A DNA stretch of 42,317 bases from Candidatus Fermentibacterota bacterium. Lineage in GTDB: Bacteria; Fermentibacterota; Fermentibacteria; Fermentibacterales; JCC-6. Both the position numbers and the translations under genes were made by a program. Positions within the stretch are counted from its first letter, which is position 1. Each line of letters begins with the position of its first letter. Below the pieces are notes generated by a model. That model did not search any database. It was not told where the DNA came from and saw only the letters and a list, made by a program, of their open reading frames with translations. The stretch spans positions 130,191 through 172,507 of the forward strand of contig WJMA01000003.1 in the NCBI GenBank assembly GCA_014728175.1, given 5' to 3'. This document shows positions 32,740-40,891 of this stretch, one piece after another.

Positions 32740-33939
32740 ATGTCTTATAATCAATACATGAACAATCTAGGGCTCGTTATGGGAACCGCCCTCCTGATCG
32801 GCCAGGCGGCGTACGCCTTGGAAGCCGAACGGCCGATCGGCCGAAACGTGACCGCCGCGGCGCCACTCGACCGGTCCAGGGTGCTTTTCGCTACCTCCAC
32901 GGCAGACTCCCTCTATTTACTGGACCTTATAACCGGCGACAGCGTCCGCTGGCAGGTCGACTGGTCTCCGCAGTCGGAGGGTTGGGGCGGTTTCGGCGAG
33001 GTAGCCCGCATCATTCCCAGCCCCGACGGTAATCACATCTGCATCCTGCGCCGGATGCTTCCCCCGGAGGTGGGGTACGACGTTCCGCTTCCCTCTCCCC
33101 TGGGGGTCCTGCTCTGCCGGGCGGACGGCACGGCCACCAGACTGGTGGCGTTGGCTCGACCCGACTTCAGGTACGGATGCGACTTCACGTCCGACTCCCG
33201 CTACCTGGTGGGCTGCGGCTTCTACAGGATAGTGCCCGACACCGCTCATTATCTGGACTACTTCACGGGCGAGCTCTCCCTCGAGCTAACTCCCGATTTC
33301 AACATGGTAGAGACCGCCACCGGGGCGAAGATAAGGCTGGACGGCCTGGACCTCTCCGGGGAGTACAGGAAGTGCCCTTACTCCGATTCCTACCTGGTGA
33401 AGAGCGGAACCGGAGGCGGGCCCTATCCGGCCCTGGTAAGCATCGATACTACCGACCTGACCATAGAAAGCGTTCTGCACCCGTCCGATAGCTATCCGGG
33501 GATAGACCCCCTCCGATGGGTCCTTCCCGACGCGCTTATCTCGGCCTATCGCAACCGCCGCGGCCTTCTGTACCTCGACGGCCGCTTCGCGCCGATGCCC
33601 CAGGACGGATGGAGGATCTACCGCTGGCTTCCCGACGGCAGTTACCTTCTCAGCACCGACGGCGGAGCAACGGTGATCCATGCCCTGATAAACTGGAGCG
33701 GATACACCATAGAGCGAGCGGTTCCCCAGCCGAACATCGATCCCTACATCGACGACACCCTCATCCCCATGCCCGGTTCGGACACCATGCTCCTGGCTCA
33801 CGACCGGTCTACGGGCGAGCTCACTCTACTGCAGCTGTCCACCGCCTCTCCGCAGGAGGAAGAAGAGACCGGGGGGGGACCCGAAGAGGAAGCGGAGGAG
33901 GAAGAGGAAGAGCCGGAAGCGGAAGCAGGAGAAGAGTAG
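32740..33939 (+). CDS. Secreted propeller-like protein with acidic tail, unknown function
   Basis: A 399-residue product whose N-terminus carries a signal-like segment (LGLVMGTALLIGQAAYA, probable cut after AYA). The mature part resembles a beta-propeller: repeated strand-turn units such as LYLLDLITGDSVRW, RIIPSPDGNHICILR, GVLLCRADGTATRLV and WLPDGSYLLSTDGG. The last 35 residues are almost all Glu and Gly. A perfect TATAAT (32746-32751) overlaps the first codons, so the true start may be the ATG at 32758 or at 32779 (the latter has AGGG upstream). It precedes the TauE-like gene by six bases. I do not recognise its function. Confidence 0.78.
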   Translation: MSYNQYMNNLGLVMGTALLIGQAAYALEAERPIGRNVTAAAPLDRSRVLFATSTADSLYLLDLITGDSVRWQVDWSPQSEGWGGFGEVARIIPSPDGNHICILRRMLPPEVGYDVPLPSPLGVLLCRADGTATRLVALARPDFRYGCDFTSDSRYLVGCGFYRIVPDTAHYLDYFTGELSLELTPDFNMVETATGAKIRLDGLDLSGEYRKCPYSDSYLVKSGTGGGPYPALVSIDTTDLTIESVLHPSDSYPGIDPLRWVLPDALISAYRNRRGLLYLDGRFAPMPQDGWRIYRWLPDGSYLLSTDGGATVIHALINWSGYTIERAVPQPNIDPYIDDTLIPMPGSDTMLLAHDRSTGELTLLQLSTASPQEEEETGGGPEEEAEEEEEEPEAEAGEE

Positions 33940-33945
33940 GCAGCC

Positions 33946-34677
33946 TTGCCCAACCACCTTTTCGCCGTTACGGCGGTCCTTACCGCCGCGGCCGCCTTTC
34001 AGGGAACCATGGGATTCGGTTTCTCGCTATTCTCGGTGCCTTTGTTGGTCATGCTCCTACCGGCCTCCCGAGTCGTACCCCTTCTGGCCGGGCTCAGCCT
34101 CATCGTAAACGCGGCCGTACTGTACCAAACCCGAAGCCACCTTCGCCCACGGAGGATTTTGCCTCTGATTCTGGCCGGCCTGGCGGGAGTTCCCCTGGGA
34201 GTTCGGCTGCTCGCCGTGGCCTCGGAGTCGACGCTTCGTGTGGGCCTGGGCGGGGCGACGGTCGTCCTGTCTTCCGCCTTGCTGTTCGGGGTGCGCTTCC
34301 GGGTTAAGAGGGAGGCGCTGGCCATGGTTCCCGTGGGCCTCCTCAGCGGGGTGATGAACGGTGCGGCCACCCTCAGCGGCCCTCCGGTAATAATCTTCCA
34401 GATAGCCCAGAGAGCGGGTAAGGGCCTCTTCAGAGCCACCCTGGCCGGCTACTTCCTGGCCCTGACCTTTCTCACGATTCCGGTGCTTTGGCTCAACGGC
34501 CTGGTGGACGAGGAGCTGGCCGTGTCGGCCCTCTACCTGCTGCCGGGAGTGGTTGTGGGCCTGGGCCTGGGTCTGGCCCTGTCCCGAAAGCTGGACTCGG
34601 ACCGCTTCCGAAAGACGGCCCTGGTTCTGGTGATGCTTCTGGGGCTGATGGCCGTATTCACGGGAGGTTCTTACTGA
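33946..34677 (+). CDS. TauE/SafE-family membrane transporter
   Basis: The 243-residue polytopic protein has about seven or eight membrane spans. The two half-repeat signatures of the family are visible: FQGTMGFGFSLFSVPLLVM near the N-terminus and GVMNGAATLSGPPVIIFQIAQ in the middle. Members export sulfite, sulfonates or organic acids; the substrate here cannot be read. The start is TTG 33946-33948, with no ATG giving the first span. It lies six bases after the secreted propeller gene, probably one transcript. Confidence 0.87.
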   Translation: MPNHLFAVTAVLTAAAAFQGTMGFGFSLFSVPLLVMLLPASRVVPLLAGLSLIVNAAVLYQTRSHLRPRRILPLILAGLAGVPLGVRLLAVASESTLRVGLGGATVVLSSALLFGVRFRVKREALAMVPVGLLSGVMNGAATLSGPPVIIFQIAQRAGKGLFRATLAGYFLALTFLTIPVLWLNGLVDEELAVSALYLLPGVVVGLGLGLALSRKLDSDRFRKTALVLVMLLGLMAVFTGGSY

Positions 34678-34693
34678 AAGCCCGGGACACTTT

Positions 34694-34735
34694 TAAAGAA
34701 ACCATTTAAATATAATCTTCTTCTAGGTTTCTTTA
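34694..34735. terminator. AT-rich inverted repeat between convergent genes, possible bidirectional terminator
   Basis: TAAAGAAACC (34694-34703) pairs perfectly with GGTTTCTTTA (34726-34735) around a 22-base AT-rich loop. A second TTTCTTTA copy follows (34737-34744). It lies exactly between the ends of the plus-strand TauE-like gene and the minus-strand cyclase gene. The stem is AT-rich, so termination strength is doubtful. Confidence 0.4.
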
Positions 34736-34741
34736 GTTTCT

Positions 34742-35386
34742 TTAACAGCGTCCCGTACGCCTTAGGAACGTCCCGTAGTACACCAAATCCACGCCGGAAA
34801 CGGTAGCGGAAATCCGCTCGAATTCGGACGAGAGCTCCTCCGGCAGCTGGGCCAGGGCCGCCTCGGTCAGCAATATCTCCTCTCCGGAGGCCACGTCCTC
34901 CCCCAGCTTGGAGGCCAGGTTCATCTGGTCGCCGAACGCCCCGTCCTCTGCCGACCACAATACACGTCCATAGCCGATTCCCGCACAGATCCTGAACCTC
35001 TCCTCGCCGTCCAGCGCCACCTTCGCCCGTCTGACCTCCTCGTTGGCCCGAACGGTCGCCCGGAGCGCGCTGTCCGCGGTCTCGAACTCCGAGTAAACGT
35101 TATCGGCCTCGTAGCGCAGCGATACGCATCCGTAATCTCGAAAAGCCGACGAAACCATCTTCCGCACCCGCAGAAGACCGGTCAGGAAACCTACTATCCC
35201 CCGACTCCGGGTGGTTCTGGTGAACCCACAGGTATCCACGACCACCAGGGCCAGCGTTCTGCCGAACAGCCGGTAGATCCGCTCCTCTATCTCCTCCTCC
35301 GACAGCCCCTCGACCATCATTCTCTCCAGGGCGTCGAAGAGCTCCGATCCCTTTTCCCCTTCGGGTCCCAAGAGGTTAATCACCAT
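34742..35386 (-). CDS. Divergent class III nucleotidyl cyclase-like protein
   Basis: Class III cyclases make cAMP or cGMP as homodimers. The 214-residue protein has an N-terminal helical part (residues 1-45) and a single cyclase homology domain: the first metal Asp in LVVVDTCGFT, the second in RYEADNVYSEF (usual KxxGD, here Ala-Asp with Arg at the Lys position), and GAFGDQMNLASKL (usual VNxAxR, here Lys at the Arg position). Both metal ligands are kept, but base- and transition-state residues are swapped, so activity or substrate may differ. It overlaps the end of the CCA-adding-type gene by 11 bases and has GGAG upstream. Confidence 0.72.
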   Translation of the reverse strand: MVINLLGPEGEKGSELFDALERMMVEGLSEEEIEERIYRLFGRTLALVVVDTCGFTRTTRSRGIVGFLTGLLRVRKMVSSAFRDYGCVSLRYEADNVYSEFETADSALRATVRANEEVRRAKVALDGEERFRICAGIGYGRVLWSAEDGAFGDQMNLASKLGEDVASGEEILLTEAALAQLPEELSSEFERISATVSGVDLVYYGTFLRRTGRC

Positions 35387-36839
35387 CCTCTCTCCGCAAA
35401 AGACCGCGCCGGCGGAGGTAATCTATGTATATCTGCTTGTCCGCCTCCGCCGGCAGCTCGCCGTCGGCCACCGCGTCCTCCAGGATGGATTTGAGGCGTC
35501 CAATTACGGGTCCTTCCCTTCCCCCGAGAGCCTTTCTTATCGCGCTTCCCATCTTTCGGGGAAGCAGCCTCTTCTCCACCATGCTGGAAAGCTCGTCCAA
35601 CCGCTCCCGGAGCGCGTACAGGTTCTGCAGACTCCGGGCGGCCCTGGCCTCCACGTAGGAAGAGATGTCAGCTTTGGACAGCTCCAGAAGCTCGTCCAGG
35701 TGCTCTCCGGCTCTGCGGGCCAGCCTGTTGACCGCGCTGTCCCTCCATTGGGGCTCGTACTGGCCCGGTCTCATGTGGTTCCGTACCAGAAGCGCCACAC
35801 AGGCCCGTTCCTTCCTGGGAAACCGAAGCTCCTCCGCGGCCCGCAGAAATATCTCCTCGCCCACCTTCTCATGACCGTAGAAATGGACCTCGTCGTCGTC
35901 CACCGTCAGGGTGGCCGATTTGCCGCAGTCGTGGAACAATGCCGCCCATCTGGTACAGGGCGTGCTTCCGTCCAGCCTGCGCAACACGTCCAGCGTATGC
36001 TCCCAGACCCCCTTGCCCTGATAGCTGCCGTGCCTGTCCCTGCTGAACTCCACCATGGGCCTCAGCTCCGGAACCATCGCGCAAAGCAGGCTGGTTCGTC
36101 CCATGATCTGGAAGGCCTCGGCGACCCTCTCTCCGCTCTCGACCTCCATTACCTTGTCCAGCTCCTGCTTCCACCGCTCCCGGGAAACTTCCCGGATGCA
36201 GCCGCTCATGGACTCCATCGCCCTCTCCACGTCCGCGTCCAGCTCGAAGCCCAGGGCGCAGGCGAACCGTACCGCCCTGAGTATCCGCAGCGGATCTTCC
36301 TCGAATGTCGACTCGGCCTTCCGGGTGGTCCTGATCAGCTTGCGCCTGAGATCGGCCAACCCGTCCAGGGGATCGATCAGCTGCCCGTCCGGCCCCATGG
36401 CCATCGCGTTTACCGTGAAGTCCCGCCTGACCAGGTCCTCTCTCAGTGACTCACCGAATGCAACCTCCGGATGACGTGAGCCCTTTCGGTAGCTTTCCTT
36501 GGTCCTGTAAGTGGTTATCTCCGCCTGGATACGGCGGTCGGGTCCCTGCAGAATGGCGGCGACCGTTCCGAACTCCATGCCTATGGGGAACACCTTTATA
36601 CCGTTGGATTCCAGTATTTCCAGGGACCTCTCCGGAGGCGCGCTGGTGGCCAGGTCGATATCCTCGGAGTAGCGCCCCATCATCAGGTCCCTGACGTAAC
36701 CGCCCACCAGGTACAGCTCTTCCCCGGCCTTCCCGAATACGTCGAACAACCGCTCGGCTCCCCCCGGAAGGGGGGGCAGACGTTTCGCAGGACCGGGCTC
36801 CGGGCGTTCGAGCCCTTCTGGTGGTTTCCCCCCGGTCAT
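35376..36839 (-). CDS. tRNA nucleotidyltransferase / poly(A) polymerase family with HD domain
   Basis: The 487-residue protein has the class II nucleotidyltransferase head: LYLVGGYVRDLMMGR and the catalytic EDIDLAT, then RRDFTVNAMA and the EEDPLRILRAVRFA neck motif. A C-terminal HD domain follows (GVWEHTLDVLRRL ... ALFHDCGKSAT), as in CCA-adding enzymes with phosphohydrolase activity. All five tRNAs in this window encode their CCA, so the enzyme would mainly repair tRNA ends if it is the CCA type. Poly(A) polymerase cannot be excluded. Its first 30 residues are Pro/Gly-rich. It is followed by the overlapping cyclase gene. Confidence 0.88.
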   Translation of the reverse strand: MTGGKPPEGLERPEPGPAKRLPPLPGGAERLFDVFGKAGEELYLVGGYVRDLMMGRYSEDIDLATSAPPERSLEILESNGIKVFPIGMEFGTVAAILQGPDRRIQAEITTYRTKESYRKGSRHPEVAFGESLREDLVRRDFTVNAMAMGPDGQLIDPLDGLADLRRKLIRTTRKAESTFEEDPLRILRAVRFACALGFELDADVERAMESMSGCIREVSRERWKQELDKVMEVESGERVAEAFQIMGRTSLLCAMVPELRPMVEFSRDRHGSYQGKGVWEHTLDVLRRLDGSTPCTRWAALFHDCGKSATLTVDDDEVHFYGHEKVGEEIFLRAAEELRFPRKERACVALLVRNHMRPGQYEPQWRDSAVNRLARRAGEHLDELLELSKADISSYVEARAARSLQNLYALRERLDELSSMVEKRLLPRKMGSAIRKALGGREGPVIGRLKSILEDAVADGELPAEADKQIYIDYLRRRGLLRREDGD

Positions 36840-36952
36840 ACCGGACCTCCCATCCGCAGCCGTGCCGTGTTGACCCGGCCGTCGGCTGGCTTCATTCTAA
36901 TCCCTCGCGGCGGCGACCATAACCCCAACACAGCGAAAACGGAGGCGAGCCG

Positions 36953-37690
36953 GTGAGAGTAATAATTGCCCTGATCCTGGTGGTGTCCGGCCTGTTTCCG
37001 ACGGCCCGCGCCGGATGGTGGGTGGAGAACGAGTTCGGCACGGTCTTCGGTGGCTACAACGATGTAAGGGTACCCGCAACAACGGGCACCGGGTTCTCCT
37101 TCACCGGAGACTTGGACGACGACCCGGCCGTATTCGCAAGGTTGAGACCCGGGTACACTTTCGGCAAGCGCCATCACCTGAGCCTCCTGCTGGCGCCCCT
37201 CAGACTCGAGGCCGAGGGAAGCTTCGACCAAAACGTGACGTTCAACGGCGTGCTCTTCCCGGCGGGAGCGCCCGTGGAGGGAAGCTACAGGTTCGACTCC
37301 TACCGTCTCAGGTACAGGTACCAGCTGTACAAAACCCCCGAGCTGGTACTCTCGGCCGGAGCCTCGGCCAAGATAAGAGACGCTTCCATAACCCTCAGCT
37401 CCGGCTCGGAGCTGTCGGCGCGCAAATCCAACACCGGGTTCGTTCCCCTGCTCAGCTTTCGCGGGGAGTGGCATCCCGGAGGAAGCCTGTACGGCCTGCT
37501 GGACGTAGATGCTCTGGTCGGCCCGCAGGGAAGGGCGGAGGACGTGTTCCTGGGCCTGGGATGCAGACTGGGCGGCTCCTCCTCGCTCCTCGCCGGCTAC
37601 AGATTCCTGGAGGGTGGAGCCGACGTCGAAGAGGTTTACAACTTCACCATGCTGCATTACGCGAGTTTCGGAGCCCGAATCGAGCTCTAA
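36953..37690 (+). CDS. Outer-membrane beta-barrel protein, unknown function
   Basis: The 245-residue product has a clear signal peptide (MRVIIALILVVSGLFPTARA, cut after Ala20). The mature part is made of alternating-polarity strands with aromatic ends (WWVENEFGTVFGGYND, YRLRYRYQLYKT, SLLAGYRFLEGG) and closes with a strand ending in Leu. This fits a small 8-10-stranded barrel. The start is GTG 36953-36955 with GGAGG seven bases upstream. It starts divergently from the nucleotidyltransferase gene, with a weak TTGACC/CATTCT promoter candidate at 36870-36898, and precedes the Gate-domain protein by 27 bases. Confidence 0.8.
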   Translation: MRVIIALILVVSGLFPTARAGWWVENEFGTVFGGYNDVRVPATTGTGFSFTGDLDDDPAVFARLRPGYTFGKRHHLSLLLAPLRLEAEGSFDQNVTFNGVLFPAGAPVEGSYRFDSYRLRYRYQLYKTPELVLSAGASAKIRDASITLSSGSELSARKSNTGFVPLLSFRGEWHPGGSLYGLLDVDALVGPQGRAEDVFLGLGCRLGGSSSLLAGYRFLEGGADVEEVYNFTMLHYASFGARIEL

Positions 37691-37717
37691 CCTGCCCATT
37701 CCTGAAGGGTGTTGCCG

Positions 37718-38710
37718 ATGACATCCCGTTCCTCCCACACCACCACGCTTCGCAAGCTCCTGCAGGCCGCCCGAAAGGCCCTGAAGGAAGCTCTGGACGT
37801 CAGCTTCATCCTGTTCAGGGTGATGGTCCCGGTGATAATCGTGGTGAAGTTTCTGCAGGAGGCGGGAGCCGTAGGAGTGCTGGCCTCGATCCTGTCTCCG
37901 GTTATGAGGGTGGTCGGGCTGCCGGGGGAGATGGGACTGGTCTGGGCGACCGCTCTGGTGACCAACCTCTACGGAGGCATAGCCGTATTCCTTTCTCTGG
38001 CCCCCGAGACCCCCCTCACCGTGGCCCAGGTAACGGTTCTGGCCAGCATGATGCTGGTGGCCCACGCCATGCTCATAGAGCTGAGGGTGGCCCAGAAGGC
38101 CGGGGTCCGGATGCGCTTCCTGGGCACCGCCCGCCTGGTGTCCGCCTTCTTGCTGGGCCTGCTTTTGCATCTGATCTACTCGGTGACGGGTACGCTGCAG
38201 GGACCCAGCAGGCTCCTCTGGAAACCTACCCCGCCCGGAGGGTCGCTGCAGTCCTGGGCCCTGGGCCAGCTGCGGAACCTGGTGATGATATTCGTCATCG
38301 TGCTGGTGCTGGTGATACTGATGAAGGCGCTGCGGAGGCTGGGGGTGACCAGGCTTCTCAACAGGGCGCTCAGACCGGTCCTCACCTCGATGGGAATAGG
38401 CGAGTCGGCGGCCACCATAACCCTGGTGGGAATGCTGCTGGGCCTGTCCTACGGCGGGGGGTTGATAATCAAGGAAGCCAGGTCGGGGAGGCTCTCCTCC
38501 CGCGACGTCTTTTTCTCGGTAAGCCTGATGGCCCTGGCCCACGCGGTGATAGAGGACACCCTTCTGATGACCTCCCTGGGCGCCAATCTCTCCGGCGTCC
38601 TGTTCGGAAGGGTTCTGTTCGCCTGGCTGATGACTGCCGCACTGGCCAGGCTGCTTTCAAGGGTTCCGGAACGTATCTTCGACCGGTGGTTCTACCGGCC
38701 TGGCACCTAG
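37718..38710 (+). CDS. Nucleoside-recognition (Gate) domain membrane protein
   Basis: The 330-residue polytopic protein has two half-repeats with the Gate glycine motifs TNLYGGIAVFLSL and GLSYGGGLIIKEA, each in a bundle of membrane helices, about eight spans in all. A soluble loop with the segment PSRLLWKPTPPGGS joins the halves. Related proteins are SpmA/SpmB and nucleoside transporters, but members of this stand-alone type have no settled role. The ATG 37718-37720 has AAGGG eight bases upstream; GTG and TTG codons just before it are alternatives. It is probably co-transcribed with the barrel protein. Confidence 0.82.
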   Translation: MTSRSSHTTTLRKLLQAARKALKEALDVSFILFRVMVPVIIVVKFLQEAGAVGVLASILSPVMRVVGLPGEMGLVWATALVTNLYGGIAVFLSLAPETPLTVAQVTVLASMMLVAHAMLIELRVAQKAGVRMRFLGTARLVSAFLLGLLLHLIYSVTGTLQGPSRLLWKPTPPGGSLQSWALGQLRNLVMIFVIVLVLVILMKALRRLGVTRLLNRALRPVLTSMGIGESAATITLVGMLLGLSYGGGLIIKEARSGRLSSRDVFFSVSLMALAHAVIEDTLLMTSLGANLSGVLFGRVLFAWLMTAALARLLSRVPERIFDRWFYRPGT

Positions 38711-38804
38711 ACGTCGGGGCTTCGTTAACCCGTATAAACCGGTTATATCATCCTGACAGACTATTACATGTTATTACGGCTCATATTCGGCGGACGCAAG
38801 CGGG

Positions 38805-38942
38805 TTAGGATTCATGCACGGATGTCATGGCCCCGACCAGGGACTCGCCCGACGGGTCGGTCACCACTCCCGCAATCTTACCCGTCGTCCCTGCGCGGCC
38901 GACAGCGGCCAACAGCAAGGCGGTAAGGATGGTACGCTTCAT
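38805..38942 (-). pseudogene. 45-codon remnant of a secreted carboxypeptidase-regulatory-like/TonB-receptor-type gene
   Basis: From ATG 38940-38942 the minus strand reads MKRTILTALLLAAVG, then TTGKIAGVVTDPSGESLVGA, and stops at TAA (38805-38807). This is a signal peptide followed by the first strand of a CarboxypepD_reg-like domain (GKIxGxVTDxxGExLxGA), as at the start of many TonB-dependent receptors and secreted proteins. The rest of the domain and everything after it are missing. The flanks (38,711-38,804 and 38,943-39,024) show no other gene. A truncated gene is the simplest reading; a real small secreted peptide is less likely. Confidence 0.6.
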
Positions 38943-39024
38943 GGTTAGTAAAATAGGCAAACCGCTTGCGATCGGCCAGTATCGGTAAATAGCGTCGATT
39001 CAGTAACGGCAGAACCGTATTTGA

Positions 39025-40350
39025 TCAAAGATAGCCGAGATCCCTCAACGCTCTCACCCCCGGCTCATCCAGGGAAACCGGATCGGGGTGACCGATTGGG
39101 GGGGTCGACCAATGCCATTTCACGGCCTCCACCAGAGTTGTATCAACGTAATCGAGTTGCTCCTGTTCAAGCGGATCGGATGCCAGGTCGAACATAAAGG
39201 CCGCATCCGACTTCTGTATCCAGTGTACCTTCCGGTCGTGTCTGCGAACCGTAACCCTCGGCCCGCTGGATAGAATAAGGCTGGACGGTAGCTCGCGATC
39301 CGCAGGTAACTCCGCCAGTACGTTATGGCCCTCGATTACATCCGGGGCCCTCAAGCCGCAATAAGCCATGATGGTGGGGAAAACATCTATCTGCCCCACC
39401 AGGATTGTATCCTGCCTGCCGGATGGGATGCCGGGCCCAGCTATGATCAAAGGTACGTACAGCACCTCTTGGTACAGGGTATGTCCGTGAGACAGGCCCT
39501 CGTGCTCGAAGAACTCCTCACCGTGATCAGCGGCAAGAACTACTAGAGTATTCTCTGAAATGCCTGAAGAACGAAGGTAATCGAACAGCCTACCAAGGCT
39601 ATGATCGGTAAAAGCGATTTCTCCATCGTAAAGATTTACAAGGTGCTCGACGTCGGTTGAATCTATACCAACTCTACCTCGGTTTACGTCGGCAACGTCG
39701 TTTCTACCACCCCATTCATTGTTGAAGAATCCGGTGTAGGTCGTATCGGCATACAAAGCGTTGAATGGATATGGAGGATCGTACGTCAAATGCGGATCAT
39801 AGAAATGAACTGCGAGGAAGAAGGGCTGCGACGGCTCATCCCTGTTTTCCAACCAAGCAATCGCTTCATCAACAGTGGTGGCAGCATCTCTGGAAAGGGT
39901 CTTGCCGACCGAACTGTTACAGTCGAAGTGTTCGAATCCCCTGTGGAACCCAAAGGCCTCGCTCATGAAAACCACGTTGAAGAACGCCCCCGTTTCGTAC
40001 CCAGCTTCGCTTAATTCCTGGGGAAGGTGCGGAAGAGAGGGGTCGATTCCACACATGTTCTTCCCCCAGAAGCCCGCCTGGTGCATCCTGTGGGTAAGCC
40101 CCGTCATGATTGAGGACATTGCCGGAAGGGTCCAGGAGTTCTGAGCCTGCACTCTGCGGAATGTAATACCTGCGGAAGCCAGGCTGTCGATCACCGGAGA
40201 GGTGTCTCTATGGTAGCCGTAGCAGCCTAGATGATCAGCTCTAAGTGTATCTATCAAAACCAATAGAACGTTAGGTTTTTTCTCGGATATGCCACAGCTG
40301 AAAAGAATAAAAGTGCAAGACAGAACAAAAATCAACTTCCTGCCGAACAT
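39025..40350 (-). CDS. Sulfatase-fold (alkaline phosphatase superfamily) lipoprotein
   Basis: The 441-residue protein has a lipoprotein signal ending LFSC (Cys19). The sulfatase core follows: NVLLVLIDTLRADHLGCYGY with metal Asp34, then SWTLPAMSSIMTGL, where the nucleophile position is Thr74 rather than the Cys or Ser needed for formylglycine. A second metal block AADHGEEFFEHEGLSHGHTLYQE (split over about residues 278-300) and HVPLII-like VPLIIAGPG complete the fold. It could be a phosphatase, phosphotransferase or a non-FGly hydrolase. Its base composition is visibly lower in GC than neighbouring genes. AGGAG precedes the ATG. Confidence 0.85.
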   Translation of the reverse strand: MFGRKLIFVLSCTFILFSCGISEKKPNVLLVLIDTLRADHLGCYGYHRDTSPVIDSLASAGITFRRVQAQNSWTLPAMSSIMTGLTHRMHQAGFWGKNMCGIDPSLPHLPQELSEAGYETGAFFNVVFMSEAFGFHRGFEHFDCNSSVGKTLSRDAATTVDEAIAWLENRDEPSQPFFLAVHFYDPHLTYDPPYPFNALYADTTYTGFFNNEWGGRNDVADVNRGRVGIDSTDVEHLVNLYDGEIAFTDHSLGRLFDYLRSSGISENTLVVLAADHGEEFFEHEGLSHGHTLYQEVLYVPLIIAGPGIPSGRQDTILVGQIDVFPTIMAYCGLRAPDVIEGHNVLAELPADRELPSSLILSSGPRVTVRRHDRKVHWIQKSDAAFMFDLASDPLEQEQLDYVDTTLVEAVKWHWSTPPIGHPDPVSLDEPGVRALRDLGYL

Positions 40351-40666
40351 ATCCTAATCTCCTATCAAAAGGCCATTTTGCGATAATTTACCGATTCATA
40401 AGAACATATATGGGATACGTAGCACATCCGGTGCAAGGTGACATTTAAGAGAACCCGTTCTTGTATTTACCACTCAGGCTACCACGAGAAAAAGGCCTCC
40501 TTCCAATAGGCAGGTGATTCGGTTTAGCCTTGCCCCCATCCTCCACGAGCTGGCGGCAGTTAGATATCCATAATAATGAGAATGCGCTGTTGAAAGGGCT
40601 ATTGACAAATAAACAGACTTTAGCATTCGATGGGTGTAGTGGGTAGTTGATGGAAGGAGGTAGGTC
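40351..40666. other. AT-rich intergenic region between divergent genes
   Basis: About 316 bases with no convincing gene; the one minus-strand reading frame here lacks a ribosome-binding site and protein-like features. For the plus strand there is a consensus TTGACA at 40602-40607 but only a poor -10 box 17 bases on. For the minus strand no promoter stands out. The low GC continues from the sulfatase gene. Confidence 0.5.
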
Positions 40667-40891
40667 ATGACTGGGTCATTCATGCTGCTTGCATTGGTGT
40701 GCGCAATCTTTGCGGCAGGTACGGCAGCAGTTGAGGTGAAGTGTTACTTTCAGGGCTCTGTAACGTGGCAAAACCCCTGTGACTACGCCGTTGTGGAGCT
40801 GGTGAATGAAAACTCTCTGACCCTCTACGACACGCTGACTACGAGCGGCAACATCTACAGCTTCTGGGATGCGACCGGCAATTATCCATAG
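40667..40891 (+). CDS. Small secreted protein, unknown function
   Basis: A 74-residue product with a very strong ribosome-binding site (GGAAGGAGGTAGG just before the ATG). Residues 1-21 form a signal peptide (FMLLALVCAIFAAGTAA). The mature part of about 53 residues has two cysteines (C26, C38) that could form a disulfide, and beta-rich sequence (YAVVELVNENSLTLYDTLTTSG). It ends at TAG 40889-40891. It could be the intact N-terminus of a longer, truncated protein, since the end (WDATGNYP) is abrupt. I do not recognise a family. Confidence 0.6.
   Translation: MTGSFMLLALVCAIFAAGTAAVEVKCYFQGSVTWQNPCDYAVVELVNENSLTLYDTLTTSGNIYSFWDATGNYP

Noticed and set aside
36836-38542. A 568-codon minus-strand frame opposite the barrel and Gate-domain genes
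   Set aside because: It is Gln/His/Gly-rich low-complexity sequence with no motif. The plus-strand genes have a signal peptide, membrane spans and ribosome-binding sites.
37015-38808. A 597-codon plus-strand frame overlapping the barrel and Gate-domain genes
   Set aside because: It is Arg/Gly-rich out-of-frame reading that bridges two real genes.
40474-40683. A 69-codon minus-strand frame upstream of the sulfatase gene
   Set aside because: It has no ribosome-binding site and no protein-like pattern, and it overlaps the start of the better-supported plus-strand secreted gene.
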